A stretch of DNA of 64,000 bases from positions 298,310-362,309 of the forward strand of contig NZ_SMLB01000001.1 of the NCBI RefSeq assembly GCF_004349105.1, written 5' to 3'. This document shows, in pieces, positions 1 through 8,222 of this stretch (position 1 is the first letter of the stretch; each line of letters begins with the position of its first letter). Under the pieces are notes generated by a model. It was not told the origin of the DNA. It ran no database searches and saw only the letters and a list, made by a program, of their open reading frames with translations. A program made the translations under genes and the position numbers. This stretch comes from Jiangella aurantiaca. GTDB taxonomy: Bacteria > Actinomycetota > Actinomycetes > Jiangellales > Jiangellaceae.

Positions 1-64
1 CTCCGGAACGCTCGGACGCAGAGAGCCGGCAGCACCGGCCGGCCACTGCGAAGGGACAAGACCC

Positions 65-559
65 ATGAAGCGCACCGCACTCGCGATCTCGGCAGCCCTG
101 TGTGCCATGCTGCTCGGCGCGGCTCCCGCCCAGGCCGAGGAGCGCACCTGCCGTGGCACCATCGGCGCCGTCACCGTCGACAACCTCCGCGTCCCCAGCA
201 ACGCGACCTGCACACTGAAGGGCACGTACGTCAAGGGGACGATCAAGGTCGAGTACAACGCGACGCTCTACGCCAGCAGCGTGCGGGTGGTCGGCAACGT
301 CCAGGCCGAGAACCACAAGCACGTGTCGCTGACGTCGTCGACCGTCGGCGGCAGCGTCCAGGTGAAGCAGGGCAAGACCGCCACCATCACGTCGAACCGG
401 GTGACCGGCGACGTCCAGTCCTTCACCAACCGCGGCACGCAGCGGATCTCGTACAACCGCATCAACGGCAACCTGCAGTGCAAGGAGAACGTCCCGGCGC
501 CGACCGGCACCGGCAACGTCGTCCAGGGCAACAAGGAGGACCAGTGCCGCCGGCTCTGA
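65..559 (+). CDS. small secreted beta-rich protein
   Basis: 164 residues, no family recognised. It begins with a clear Sec signal peptide (MKRTALAISAALCAMLLGAA, cleavage probably after AQA near residue 25). The mature part has four cysteines, two near the start and two near the end, which could form disulfides outside the cell. Its middle is a run of short strand-turn units rich in Thr, Ser, Val and Asn (for example TIKVEYNATLYASSVRVVGN, then SSTVGGSVQVKQG), the spacing expected of a right-handed beta-helix or polymer-forming fold. The ATG at 65 follows an AAGGGA Shine-Dalgarno about 9 nt upstream. It stands alone and converges on the PPOX gene. Location outside the cell is a firm inference; function is unknown. 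Confidence 0.8.
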   Translation: MKRTALAISAALCAMLLGAAPAQAEERTCRGTIGAVTVDNLRVPSNATCTLKGTYVKGTIKVEYNATLYASSVRVVGNVQAENHKHVSLTSSTVGGSVQVKQGKTATITSNRVTGDVQSFTNRGTQRISYNRINGNLQCKENVPAPTGTGNVVQGNKEDQCRRL

Positions 560-678
560 CCCCGTAGCCAGGCGGCACTAGGCGCCGCGGGCCTCCGCGA
601 CCAGCACGCGGACCCGCGGCGCCGTCTCGCCGGCGTTCCGTTGCACGACCCCCAGCTCGCCGGTCCGTCGGTCGTCGG

Positions 679-1116
679 TCATGCGACGTCGCGCGGGGAC
701 AGCTCGAAGGAGTCGCCGTCGATGCCCCAGGCGAGGACGCGGCGGGCGCGAATCCGGATCCACGCAGGCGCGAACGGCATGACGCCGGTGATCCGGGCAC
801 CGAGCTCCTCGCCCCCCTGGGCGAAGGTCTCGGCCGTCCCGCGGATCTCGATGCCGCGCGGCTGCCATGGGTCGACGCCGGCGAGGTCGTCGACGACGTA
901 GGCAACCTCCGGGTGTGCCTGAGCGTCGCGGAACTTCCGGCTGGTGCCGAAGCTGGTGCCCGCGTGCCCGGCGACGACGACCGCGTCGGCTTCCGGGTCG
1001 TAGAAGACCCCGACGGGCGTGACGTGCGGCCGTCCGTCCGGGCCGACGGTGGCCAGCCGGCCCAGCGGCTGGCTCTCCAGGTAGGCGATCTCGGCCTCGG
1101 TGAAGATGTTCGACAT
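679..1116 (-). CDS. PPOX-class F420/FMN-dependent oxidoreductase-like protein
   Basis: 145-residue protein of the pyridoxamine 5'-phosphate oxidase-like split-barrel superfamily. The N-terminal stretch LGRLATVGPDGRPHVTPVGV is the usual first-strand signature, followed by FYDPEADAVVVAGH and a helix-strand pattern through PWQPRGIEIRGTAETF. Actinobacterial members named PPOX class F420-dependent oxidoreductase have this length and layout; whether this one uses F420, FMN or heme cannot be read from the sequence. It is divergent from the XRE regulator starting at 1225, which may control it. Substrate unknown, cytoplasmic. Confidence 0.85.
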   Translation of the reverse strand: MSNIFTEAEIAYLESQPLGRLATVGPDGRPHVTPVGVFYDPEADAVVVAGHAGTSFGTSRKFRDAQAHPEVAYVVDDLAGVDPWQPRGIEIRGTAETFAQGGEELGARITGVMPFAPAWIRIRARRVLAWGIDGDSFELSPRDVA

Positions 1117-1211
1117 GGTGACAATGCTCGGCGTGCCGGGGCGTCGTGGGGAGGCCGCGGCAAGGCTAGCCCTGACGGGGCCATTGTTGCCGGCCGCGGC
1201 GGGTCCGGCGG

Positions 1212-1217
1212 TAGCCT
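1212..1217 (+). promoter_or_regulatory. candidate -10 box of a leaderless transcript
   Basis: TAGCCT lies 7 nt before the GTG start at 1225 and there is no Shine-Dalgarno sequence between them. This geometry (TANNNT 6-8 nt before the start codon) recurs at several genes in the window and is the known signature of leaderless actinobacterial mRNAs. The -35 region is poor. Confidence 0.5.
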
Positions 1218-1224
1218 GGGCGGC

Positions 1225-2082
1225 GTGAGCGACAACGAGCTCGGCGCGTTCCTGCGCTCGCGGCGCGATGCCATCACCCCGGCCCAGGTGGGGCTGCCCG
1301 CCGGCCCGCGCCGCCGTGCGCCGGGACTACGCCGGGCCGAGCTGGCGATTCTCGCCGGCGTCAGCGTCGACTACCTCACCCGGCTCGAGCAGGGCCGCGA
1401 CCGCCACCCGTCCGCCCAGGTGCTCGGGGCACTGGCCGAAGCGCTGCAGCTGTCGGCGGCCGAGCGGGTGCTGCTGCGCAACCTCGCCAAGACCACCAGC
1501 GGCGACTTCTTCTGCCCGTCGATCGAGTCGCCGCCGGCGTCGCAGGTCCGGCCGACGGTGCGGGCGTTGCTGAACCGGCTGGAGCCGGTCCCGGCGGTGC
1601 TGGTCAACCGCATCGGCGACGTGCTGGCGTGGACGACGGGCTACGAGTTCCTGGCCGAGCCGCTCGGCGTGCTGAGCGGCGACACGCCGAACCTGGTCCG
1701 CTACCACTTCACCGACCCGCGGGCGCGGGCGACCTATCCCGACTGGCACGTCGTGGCCGACGCGCTGGTGGCCAACCTCAAGCTCGACTCCGGCCCCGAC
1801 GACGCCCACCTGGCCGCGCTGGCCGACGAGCTGACAGTGCTGGCGGGCGCCCCGTTCGCCACCCGCTGGACGGCCCCGGTGTCGACCGCGGTGCGCACCG
1901 GCGTCGAGCGGATCGTGCACCCGGACGCCGGTGAGCTGCGGCTGGCGTTCGAGACCCTCGACCTCTCCGACGGCGAGCACCAGCGGATCATCGTCTACCT
2001 GCCCGGCGACGAGCCGACGTCTGGCGCCCTGGACCGGCTGACCGGCCTGCGGCCGGGCTCGCTGCACGCCGTCGCCGGCTGA
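1225..2082 (+). CDS. XRE-family regulator with MmyB-like ligand domain
   Basis: 285 residues. An N-terminal helix-turn-helix (residues about 5-75: ELGAFLRSRRDAI, then GLRRAELAILAGVSVDYLTR) is followed by a C-terminal MmyB-type PAS-like ligand domain with the typical segment VLVNRIGDVLAWTTGYEFLA. Members are cytoplasmic DNA-binding regulators that often control a divergently transcribed oxidoreductase; here the divergent neighbour is the PPOX gene. The GTG at 1225 was chosen because the HTH begins right there and a TAGCCT box lies 7 nt upstream; longer upstream readings would run through the intergenic region and the PPOX gene. It is a paralogue of the regulator at 3557-4408. Ligand unknown. 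Confidence 0.88.
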   Translation: MSDNELGAFLRSRRDAITPAQVGLPAGPRRRAPGLRRAELAILAGVSVDYLTRLEQGRDRHPSAQVLGALAEALQLSAAERVLLRNLAKTTSGDFFCPSIESPPASQVRPTVRALLNRLEPVPAVLVNRIGDVLAWTTGYEFLAEPLGVLSGDTPNLVRYHFTDPRARATYPDWHVVADALVANLKLDSGPDDAHLAALADELTVLAGAPFATRWTAPVSTAVRTGVERIVHPDAGELRLAFETLDLSDGEHQRIIVYLPGDEPTSGALDRLTGLRPGSLHAVAG

Positions 2083-2126
2083 CCCGCGGCCGCGGCCTGC
2101 CGCCCCACCGTCCGCCTCCGCAGCTG

Positions 2127-2200
2127 AGTTGATCTTGGAGAAAGTGGGCCATCTATCGGACATATCGCCCGAGAACTCAACAATTTCTCCAAGATCAACT
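2127..2200 (+). repeat. family A palindromic repeat, copy 1
   Basis: A 74-bp element with perfect 17-bp terminal inverted repeats: AGTTGATCTTGGAGAAA at 2127-2143 and its complement at 2184-2200. The 40-bp interior holds the core CATCTATCGGACATATCG, shared with copies at 15504-15575 (same orientation) and 27989-28064 (opposite orientation). It lies between the convergent genes ending at 2082 and 2235, so it could also act as a transcription terminator. No coding capacity. Confidence 0.85.
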
Positions 2201-2234
2201 TCTGGCGGCGGGAGCTGGCCGGAGCCGGCGGACG

Positions 2235-2450
2235 TCAGCGGCGCTCGTTTCCGCGCCTGTAGTTGCCGGTCGCCTTGGCGAGCAGCAGCTGCCGCTCGCG
2301 CTCGTCGGCGGCCCGCTCCAGAGCCGCGGCCAGCCGGTCGGCCGCGCGTCCGGCGACGGTGACGACGACCCGGCCGCCGCGGCTGACGCGGATCGGCCCG
2401 GCCTTCGTCACCTGGTAGTCGAACGGGTCGTCGGCGAGCGGGTCGGTCAT
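2235..2450 (-). CDS. small hypothetical protein coupled to ankyrin gene
   Basis: 71 residues, not recognised. It has a strand-rich first half (FDYQVTKAGPIRVSRGGRVV) and a charged helical C-terminus (AAALERAADERERQLLLAKA) ending in basic residues. Its ATG overlaps the TGA of the upstream ankyrin gene by 4 bp (ATGA), so the two are almost certainly translationally coupled and co-regulated. No signal peptide or membrane segment. Function unknown. Confidence 0.7.
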   Translation of the reverse strand: MTDPLADDPFDYQVTKAGPIRVSRGGRVVVTVAGRAADRLAAALERAADERERQLLLAKATGNYRRGNERR

Positions 2451-3469
2451 TCGGTCCCCTCGCCTGGGGTGAGCAACTCGGCCAGGTCGGCGAAGCCGTA
2501 GGCGCGGGCGTGCTCCAACGGCGTCAGCCCGGCGTGCGAGCGCAGGTCGCGGCGGGCGCCGGCCTCGACCAGCACGCGGGCCGCCTCGACGTGGCCGTGC
2601 CAGACCGCGTCGTGCAGGGCGGTGAAGCCGTTGTACGGGCCCTGGGCGTCGACCTCGAGGCCGCGACCGCCGTCGCGGCGGGCGGCCGCGTCATCCAGCA
2701 GCACGCGGAGGGCGTCCGGGTGGCCCATGTACCCGCTCTTGTGACCAGGCGTTGCCTTCATCAGCCCGTCGACCCGGCGGGGATCGGCCCCGGCGGCCAG
2801 CAGCTCGCGGACGATCTGGGCGTGCCCGAACATGGCGGCGACGCCGAGCGGGGTGTAGCCGTCGAAGAACGTGCCGCACATCGGCGCCCGCTCGTCCGGC
2901 GCGGCACCCGCGGCCAGCAGCCGGCTGACCTCGGCCAGGTCGCCGTCCTTGACCGCGGCCATCAGCGGCTGCGCCTCGACGGCGGCGGCGTCCGCGCGGT
3001 CGCGGGCCTCGATCAGCGCCGCCGTCTCCTTCAACCCGTCGCGCCGGGCGACGTCGAGCGCCGTCAGGCCGTAGTGGCTGAGCAGCGTGGTCTTGGCGCC
3101 GCGATCGAGCAGGTAGGCCGCCACCTCGTGGCTCTTGTACCAGACGGCGTCGAACAGTGGGGTGTGCCCGAGGGTCGGCGACTGCAGATCGATGAACGCG
3201 CCGTGGTCCAGCAGCAGCCGCGTCACGTCCACGCTGCCGCCCTGCGCCGCCTTGTGCAGCGCGCTGGCGCCCATCCTCGGCTCCAGCGCGTGCACGTCGG
3301 CGCCGGCGACCAGCAGCAGTTCCACCAGCTGCGGGCTGCCGATCCCGGCGGCGATCATCAACGGGGTCAGCCCGTCGGCGTCGCGGAGGTCGGGCGGGGT
3401 GCCGTCGCGCAGCTCGTCGGCCGCTGCGATGAGGTCGTTGCGGTGGGCGGCCGCGGCCAGCGTCGTCAT
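2447..3469 (-). CDS. ankyrin-repeat protein
   Basis: 340 residues made mostly of ankyrin repeats, for example GLTPLMIAAGIGSPQLVELL, TPLFDAVWYKSHEVAAYLLD, YTPLGVAAMFGHAQIVRELL and FTALHDAVWHGHVEAARVLV; I count at least seven units across the length. Ankyrin repeats mediate protein-protein contacts and carry no catalytic residues, so the partner is unknown. No export signal. The ATG at 3469 starts directly before the first helical repeat; the frame stays open far upstream, but that stretch is the antisense shadow of the XRE gene. It overlaps the next small gene by 4 bp. Confidence 0.88.
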   Translation of the reverse strand: MTTLAAAAHRNDLIAAADELRDGTPPDLRDADGLTPLMIAAGIGSPQLVELLLVAGADVHALEPRMGASALHKAAQGGSVDVTRLLLDHGAFIDLQSPTLGHTPLFDAVWYKSHEVAAYLLDRGAKTTLLSHYGLTALDVARRDGLKETAALIEARDRADAAAVEAQPLMAAVKDGDLAEVSRLLAAGAAPDERAPMCGTFFDGYTPLGVAAMFGHAQIVRELLAAGADPRRVDGLMKATPGHKSGYMGHPDALRVLLDDAAARRDGGRGLEVDAQGPYNGFTALHDAVWHGHVEAARVLVEAGARRDLRSHAGLTPLEHARAYGFADLAELLTPGEGTE

Positions 3470-3556
3470 GCTCGACGACAATAGGTGCCGGCCGGATGGG
3501 GCGACAGAGGTGAGCGCCGACACCGGTACCGGCACTACCAGGATGGCGGGAGGACC

Positions 3557-4408
3557 GTGGCGGACGATGCCAGCGCGACGCGGCGGGCCGAGCTCGGCGC
3601 GTTCCTGACTTCCCGGCGCGGCCGGCTGCGCCCGGCCGACGTCGGGCTGCCCGACGGGCCGCGACGGCGGACGCCGGGGCTGCGCCGCGAGGAGGTCGCG
3701 CAGCTCGCCGGCATCGGCGTCACCTGGTACACGTGGCTGGAGCAGGGCCGCGACATCACCACCACGGCGCAGACGCTGGCCGGCCTGGCTCGGGCGCTGC
3801 GGCTGACCGGCCCGGAGCGGGCCTACCTGCTCCGGCTGGCCCGCCCGGCCGACGCGCTCGACGTCCCGGAGCTCGATGATGGCGCGCGGCATGCGCTGAC
3901 CACTTTCGTGGCGGCGTTGGCCGAACCGGCCTACCTCATGGACGCGCGTTGGGACGTCGTCGCCTACAACGACGCGCTCACCGCCTGGATCGAGCTGGAC
4001 TACGCCGACGTGCCGCCGGAGCGCCGCAACGTCATCGTGCAGACGTTCACGTTGCGCAGCTGGCGGGACCGGCAGCGCGACTGGGAGCGGGTGGCGCGCA
4101 CCTGCCTGGCGGCGTTCCGGGCCAGCTACGCCGTGGCCGTCGGGGACCCGCGGATGTCCGAGGTGGTCGCTCTGCTGGAGCGGTCCAGCCCGGAGTTCCG
4201 TGCCTGGTGGCCCGAGCACGACCTTCTCGACGGCCCGGCCCAGTCGCTGCAGGTGCACGAGCACCCGCGGGTCGGCACCGTGACGGTGGAGAACACGCTG
4301 CTGCACCCGGCGACCGCGCCGCGGCTGTGGCTGGGTATCCACACGCCGGCCGACCCGGACAGCGCCGAGCGGCTGGCCCGGCTGCGCACGCCGGCGGCGC
4401 GACGCTGA
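3557..4408 (+). CDS. XRE-family regulator with MmyB-like ligand domain (second copy)
   Basis: 283 residues, same architecture as the protein at 1225-2082: an HTH (ELGAFLTSRRGRL, then GLRREEVAQLAGIGVTWYTW) followed by an MmyB-like domain (YLMDARWDVVAYNDALTAWI). GTG at 3557 is used because GGGAGG stands just upstream and alignment with the paralogue begins at RRAELGAFL; a start at 3485 would add 24 unlike residues. It diverges from the ankyrin gene and converges on the alkyltransferase with 5 nt between stops. Cytoplasmic repressor or activator with unknown ligand. Confidence 0.87.
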   Translation: MADDASATRRAELGAFLTSRRGRLRPADVGLPDGPRRRTPGLRREEVAQLAGIGVTWYTWLEQGRDITTTAQTLAGLARALRLTGPERAYLLRLARPADALDVPELDDGARHALTTFVAALAEPAYLMDARWDVVAYNDALTAWIELDYADVPPERRNVIVQTFTLRSWRDRQRDWERVARTCLAAFRASYAVAVGDPRMSEVVALLERSSPEFRAWWPEHDLLDGPAQSLQVHEHPRVGTVTVENTLLHPATAPRLWLGIHTPADPDSAERLARLRTPAARR

Positions 4409-4413
4409 CGGGC

Positions 4414-4959
4414 TCATGCCGTGAGGCCGGCGGGGCTCCAGTCGAACGTGGGCGGCAGGACGCCCTCCAGCGTAAGCAGCCAGCGCTTGACCTCGAGTCC
4501 GTTGCCGCCGGACCCGCCGCTGTAGCCGCCCAGCCCGTCGCTGGCCAGCACCCGATGACACGGGACGACGATGGGGATCGGGTTGGCGCCCATGATGCCG
4601 CCGATGGCCCGGGCCGGGATGCCGGTGCCGCTGCGGTCGGCCAGTTGGCCGTAGGTGACCGACGACCCGTAGCCGACGGTCTCGTGCAGGGTGCGCAGCA
4701 CGACGGCCGACGCTGAGCCGGGGACGTAGCGCCAGTCGATCGGGACGTCGAAGTCCTGCCGCCGCCCGGCGAAGTACTCGGTCAGCTGGCCGAGCACCAG
4801 CGCCAGCCGCTCGGCGTCGTCGACCACCGGCAGCCGGCCGGAGGCCGGGCGGCGACCCCAGCCGACCGCGGCGAGCCCGTCGCGGGTGACGGCCACGCTG
4901 ATGCGCCCGACCGGTGTGTCGAGCCCGCCGACCGCCACGTCATCGCTCACGCCGTCCAT
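4414..4959 (-). CDS. ogt: methylated-DNA--protein-cysteine methyltransferase
   Basis: 181 residues. Suicide repair enzyme that transfers alkyl groups from O6-alkylguanine to its own cysteine. The active site is IPIVVPCHRVL, preceded by the DNA-binding helix segment YGQLADRSGTGIPARAIGGI and followed by GGYSGGSGGNGLEVKRWLL, all standard for the Ogt/MGMT C-terminal domain. The N-terminal half has the usual ribonuclease H-like fold pattern. ATG at 4959 is preferred because GGAGGTGG lies about 8 nt upstream; an earlier TTG at 4980 is possible. It diverges from bioY. Confidence 0.93.
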   Translation of the reverse strand: MDGVSDDVAVGGLDTPVGRISVAVTRDGLAAVGWGRRPASGRLPVVDDAERLALVLGQLTEYFAGRRQDFDVPIDWRYVPGSASAVVLRTLHETVGYGSSVTYGQLADRSGTGIPARAIGGIMGANPIPIVVPCHRVLASDGLGGYSGGSGGNGLEVKRWLLTLEGVLPPTFDWSPAGLTA

Positions 4960-5124
4960 TCTGCCGTCCACCTCCGACAAGGTCGCACTTGTGGAGGACC
5001 ACCAATCCGGTGCCGCGATGCTGGTGCGAATTGCCGACTATGTCCGGCGCAGGTCCGTCGGTCAGAGTGGAGGCACACCGCCGCGGGCCCCCGCGGCGGG
5101 CGCACGCCCAGACAGGAGAGCTCG

Positions 5125-5757
5125 ATGGCAGGAAGATCGCGGTTGCCCGCCGCGGATCTCGCGCGGATCGCCGCGTTCGCCGCGTTGACCGCCGTCCTCG
5201 GGTTGCCGGGGTCGTTCCACCTCTTCGGCAACGCCGTTCCGGTCACCCTGCAGTCGATGGGGCCGCTGCTGGCCGGCGCGATCCTCGGCGCGAAACGGGG
5301 CGCGCTGTCGCAGCTCCTGCTGCTCGCACTGGTCGCCGCCGGGCTGCCGCTGCTGGCCGGCGGACGGGGCGGGCTCGGCGTGTTCGCCGGGCCGTCGGTC
5401 GGCTATCTCATCGGCTTCGTGGTGTCGGCGTTCGTGGTCGGGCTGATCGTCGAACGGTCCGGACGCCGGCCGGGTGTGCACTGGGTGCTGGCCGCCTGCC
5501 TGATCGGCTCGGCGACAACGCTGGCCATGGGCATCCCGGTCCAGTCGGCGGTCACGGGGGTGCCGCTGACGGAGACGTTCCAGCTGTCGCTGGCGTTCAT
5601 CCCGGGCGACACGGCCAAGGCGGTGTTCGCGGCGCTGGTCGCGTCCGGCGCGCAGCGGGCCTACCCGGACGCCGCGCCGGCGGCCCGCCGCGAGCGGGTC
5701 GAGGGCAGGGTGGGACGCCGCACCGGGGGCGATGACACCGGCGCCGGCCGGGCCTGA
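5125..5757 (+). CDS. bioY: BioY biotin-binding S component of ECF transporter
   Basis: 210 residues, integral membrane protein that captures biotin for uptake. Family marks include FHLFGNAVPVTLQSMGPLLA, AGAILGAKRGALSQLLLLAL and GPSVGYLIGF; about six hydrophobic segments are visible, and the last 35 residues are a hydrophilic tail longer than usual. ATG at 5125 follows CAGGAGAG. It is the first gene of a tight operon with the acyl-CoA ligase (12 nt on), thiolase and EcfT. BioY can work alone with low capacity or with EcfT plus an ATPase; EcfT is present here but no ATPase. Likely biotin-repressed, but I could not identify an operator in the 165 bp shared with ogt. Confidence 0.93.
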   Translation: MAGRSRLPAADLARIAAFAALTAVLGLPGSFHLFGNAVPVTLQSMGPLLAGAILGAKRGALSQLLLLALVAAGLPLLAGGRGGLGVFAGPSVGYLIGFVVSAFVVGLIVERSGRRPGVHWVLAACLIGSATTLAMGIPVQSAVTGVPLTETFQLSLAFIPGDTAKAVFAALVASGAQRAYPDAAPAARRERVEGRVGRRTGGDDTGAGRA

Positions 5758-5769
5758 GACGCTGCGTCG

Positions 5770-7068
5770 ATGCCGGTCTTCCGCGAGGTCTTGGCACACG
5801 CAGCCGCCCAGCCGCACCGCGTCGCCGTCCGGTACGGCGACACGGCGCGCACCTACGCGCAGCTGGCCCGGGACGCCGAACGGGCGCGCCCGGACGTCAA
5901 GCCGGGCGCGCTGGTCACGCTGCCTGACGGCGACCCGGTCGCGCAGCTCACCGGGATCCTGGCCGCCGACGCCGCGGGCGCGGTCCCGCTGACCGCCGAC
6001 CCGTCGTGGCGGCCCGAGCACCAGAGGGCGCTGCTCGGTCCGCTGCCGGCGACGGTCGACGACGCGGTGGCGCACGACCTGGCCTGGGCCGGATTCACGT
6101 CCGGCAGCACCGGCCGGCCGCGAGTGGTCGTGCGGTCGCGGTCGTCGTGGACGGGGTCGTTCGAGGCGACCGGCCGGCTCACCGGGATCACCGCGGACGA
6201 CGCCGTGCTGGTGCCGGGGTCGCTGTCGTGGTCGCTGACCGCGTTCGCGACGGCGCATGCGCTGGCGGCCGGTGCGACGGTGCTGCTGACCGGCGACTGG
6301 TCGGTGCCGGGGCTGCGGGCCGCGCTGCCGGCGGCCGACGTCGCGCATCTGGTGCCGCACCGGCTGGCCGCGGTCCTCGACGCGCGGCCGCGGCGGCTGC
6401 GGACGGCGGTCGTCGGCGGCGCCGCACTGGGGACGGCGCTGCGTGACCGGGCGGCGAACGCCGGGGTCGGCGTCGTCGCGTACTACGGCGCCACCGAGCT
6501 GTCCTTCGTCGCCGTCGACCCGGACGGGGAGGGGCTGCGGCCGTTCGCCGGTGTGGAGGTCTCGCTGCGGCCGGCGGCCGCCGGCCCGGGCGAGGTATGG
6601 GTGCGCTCGCCGTGGCTGGCGCACGGATACCTCGGCGCGGGCGGCGGACCGCTGCGCCGCGACGCCGGCGGCTGGGCGACGGTGGGCGACCTGGCGGAGG
6701 ACATCGGGCCGAGCGGCCGGCTCGTGCTGCGCGGCCGCGCCGACGGCGCCGTACTCACCGGCGGCGCGACCGTTGTGCCCGCGGACGTCGAGGCGGTCCT
6801 GGCCGAGGTGCCGGGCGTGGACGGCGTCGTGGTCGTGGGGCTGCCGCACGCCGAGCTCGGCCAGGTGGTCGCCGCCGTCGTGCAGGGTGCCGGCGTGCGC
6901 CGGGCCGTGCTGGAGCGGGTGGTGCGCGAACGGCTCGCACCGGCGCAGCGGCCGCGCCGGTGGCTCGCCATCGACGAGCTGCCCAGGACGTCCACCGGCA
7001 AGCCGGCCCGTGCGCTGGTCGGCGCGGGCGTGGCTGCCGGCGACCTGCCCATCCGGCCACTGACGTGA
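5770..7068 (+). CDS. acyl-CoA ligase-like AMP-forming enzyme of the biotin operon
   Basis: 432 residues of the ANL (acyl/aryl-CoA synthetase) superfamily, shorter than the usual 500 or more. The phosphate-binding loop reads AGFTSGSTGRPRVVV, with arginine where most members have lysine; YYGATE, GGWATVGDLAEDIGPSGRLV and the C-terminal catalytic lysine in PRTSTGKPAR are present. It probably activates a carboxylic acid as CoA thioester. The order bioY-ligase-thiolase matches the biotin-regulated yhfU-yhfT-yhfS operon of Bacillus subtilis as I remember it, which suggests a biotin or pimelate-precursor role rather than bulk fatty-acid use. Overlaps the thiolase by 4 bp (GTGA). Confidence 0.85.
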   Translation: MPVFREVLAHAAAQPHRVAVRYGDTARTYAQLARDAERARPDVKPGALVTLPDGDPVAQLTGILAADAAGAVPLTADPSWRPEHQRALLGPLPATVDDAVAHDLAWAGFTSGSTGRPRVVVRSRSSWTGSFEATGRLTGITADDAVLVPGSLSWSLTAFATAHALAAGATVLLTGDWSVPGLRAALPAADVAHLVPHRLAAVLDARPRRLRTAVVGGAALGTALRDRAANAGVGVVAYYGATELSFVAVDPDGEGLRPFAGVEVSLRPAAAGPGEVWVRSPWLAHGYLGAGGGPLRRDAGGWATVGDLAEDIGPSGRLVLRGRADGAVLTGGATVVPADVEAVLAEVPGVDGVVVVGLPHAELGQVVAAVVQGAGVRRAVLERVVRERLAPAQRPRRWLAIDELPRTSTGKPARALVGAGVAAGDLPIRPLT

Positions 7069-8222
7069 GCGCGCCGGTCGTCGTCGCGGCCCGCCGGACG
7101 CCCATCGCGACCGCTGGGAAGGCGCTGCGCGAGGTCACCGTCGAGAAGCTGGCCGCGCCGGTGCTGTCGGCGGTCGTCGACGACGTGTGGCCGCTCACCG
7201 CGATGCGCGCCGTCGACGACGTCGTGCTCGGCAACTGCCTGGGACCTGGCGGCAACGTGGCCCGGGTCGCGGCCCTGGCCGCCGGGTTCGACTCCGCCGT
7301 GCCGGGCGTCACCGTCGACCGGCAGTGCGGCAGCGGGCTGGCCGCGATCCTGCAAGCCGGGCAGGCGATCCGGGCGGGCGACGCGCGGCTGGTGCTGGCC
7401 GGCGGCGTCGAGAGCGCGTCGACGGCGCCGCAGCGCTCGCACCGCGTGGCGCCGGCCGGCGGCAGCACCGGGGCGTACGACCGGGCTCCGTTCACGCCGC
7501 CGGAGTACGGCGACCCGGACATGGGTGTCGCCGCCGAGGAGCTCGCCCGCCGCCGCGGCGTCATCCGTGGCCGGCAGGACGCCTATGCCGCCGCGAGCCA
7601 CGCGAAGGCGCTGCTGGCCCGCGAGGCCGGCCGGTTCGACGCGGAGTTGGTGCCGGTCGATGGGCTCGAACACGACGACCGGCCGCGGCGGCTGAACCCC
7701 GCGGTGCTGGCCCGGATGCCGGCCGCCTTCGTCCCTCGCGGGACGGTGACCGCGGGCAACTCGTGCGCCAACAGCGACGGCGCTGCCGTCGTGGCCATGG
7801 TCGGCGAGGAGCTCCGAGCCGGCCGGCCGGGGCTGCGGCTGGTCGCCGGCGCCGTCGTCGGGTGCGACCCGCGGTTGCCCGGCTGGGGTCCGGTGCCGGC
7901 CGTGCACCGGGTGCTGGCGGCCGCGCGGGTCGCGCTCGGCGACGTCGGCGCCGTCGAGATCGTCGAGGCGTTCGCCGGGCAGGTGCTGGCGGTCACCGAC
8001 GCGCTCGGACTGGACCCGCTCGGCCGCGACGCGGGCGTCGTCTGCGCCGACGGGGGAGCGCTGGCGCTGGGTCACCCGTGGGGCGCGTCGGGTGCCGTCG
8101 TCGTCGTGCGGCTGTTCGCCCGGCTGGTCCGCGGCGGCGCGCCGGCCGGGACGCTCGGGCTCGCGACCGCGGCGATCGGCGGCGGCATGGGCGTGGCGGC
8201 GTTGTTCGAGGTGGTCCGGTGA
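7065..8222 (+). CDS. thiolase-family protein lacking the C-terminal catalytic cysteine
   Basis: 385 residues, full thiolase length. The nucleophile is present (VDRQCGSG, Cys88), as is the histidine motif GGALALGHPWGASG. The second catalytic cysteine, normally in CIGGGMG, is replaced: the sequence reads ATAAIGGGMGVA, placing Ala370 where Cys is expected. The middle motif NSCANSDGAAVV is close to the family NSSGxNDGAA. The enzyme may therefore bind acyl-CoA without doing a normal Claisen condensation. Start GTG 7065 overlaps the ligase stop; its own stop overlaps the EcfT start. Operon context is biotin uptake. Probably the counterpart of B. subtilis YhfS, from memory. Confidence 0.85.
   Translation: MSAPVVVAARRTPIATAGKALREVTVEKLAAPVLSAVVDDVWPLTAMRAVDDVVLGNCLGPGGNVARVAALAAGFDSAVPGVTVDRQCGSGLAAILQAGQAIRAGDARLVLAGGVESASTAPQRSHRVAPAGGSTGAYDRAPFTPPEYGDPDMGVAAEELARRRGVIRGRQDAYAAASHAKALLAREAGRFDAELVPVDGLEHDDRPRRLNPAVLARMPAAFVPRGTVTAGNSCANSDGAAVVAMVGEELRAGRPGLRLVAGAVVGCDPRLPGWGPVPAVHRVLAAARVALGDVGAVEIVEAFAGQVLAVTDALGLDPLGRDAGVVCADGGALALGHPWGASGAVVVVRLFARLVRGGAPAGTLGLATAAIGGGMGVAALFEVVR

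Noticed and set aside
2447..4561. A 704-residue reading frame covering the ankyrin gene and antisense of the XRE gene
   Set aside because: The first half is Arg/Pro-rich nonsense antisense to the regulator; the true protein starts at 3469.
4960..5124. Biotin-repressor operator between ogt and bioY
   Set aside because: Only an imperfect TTGTGG/CCACCAA repeat was visible; not enough for BirA or BioQ.
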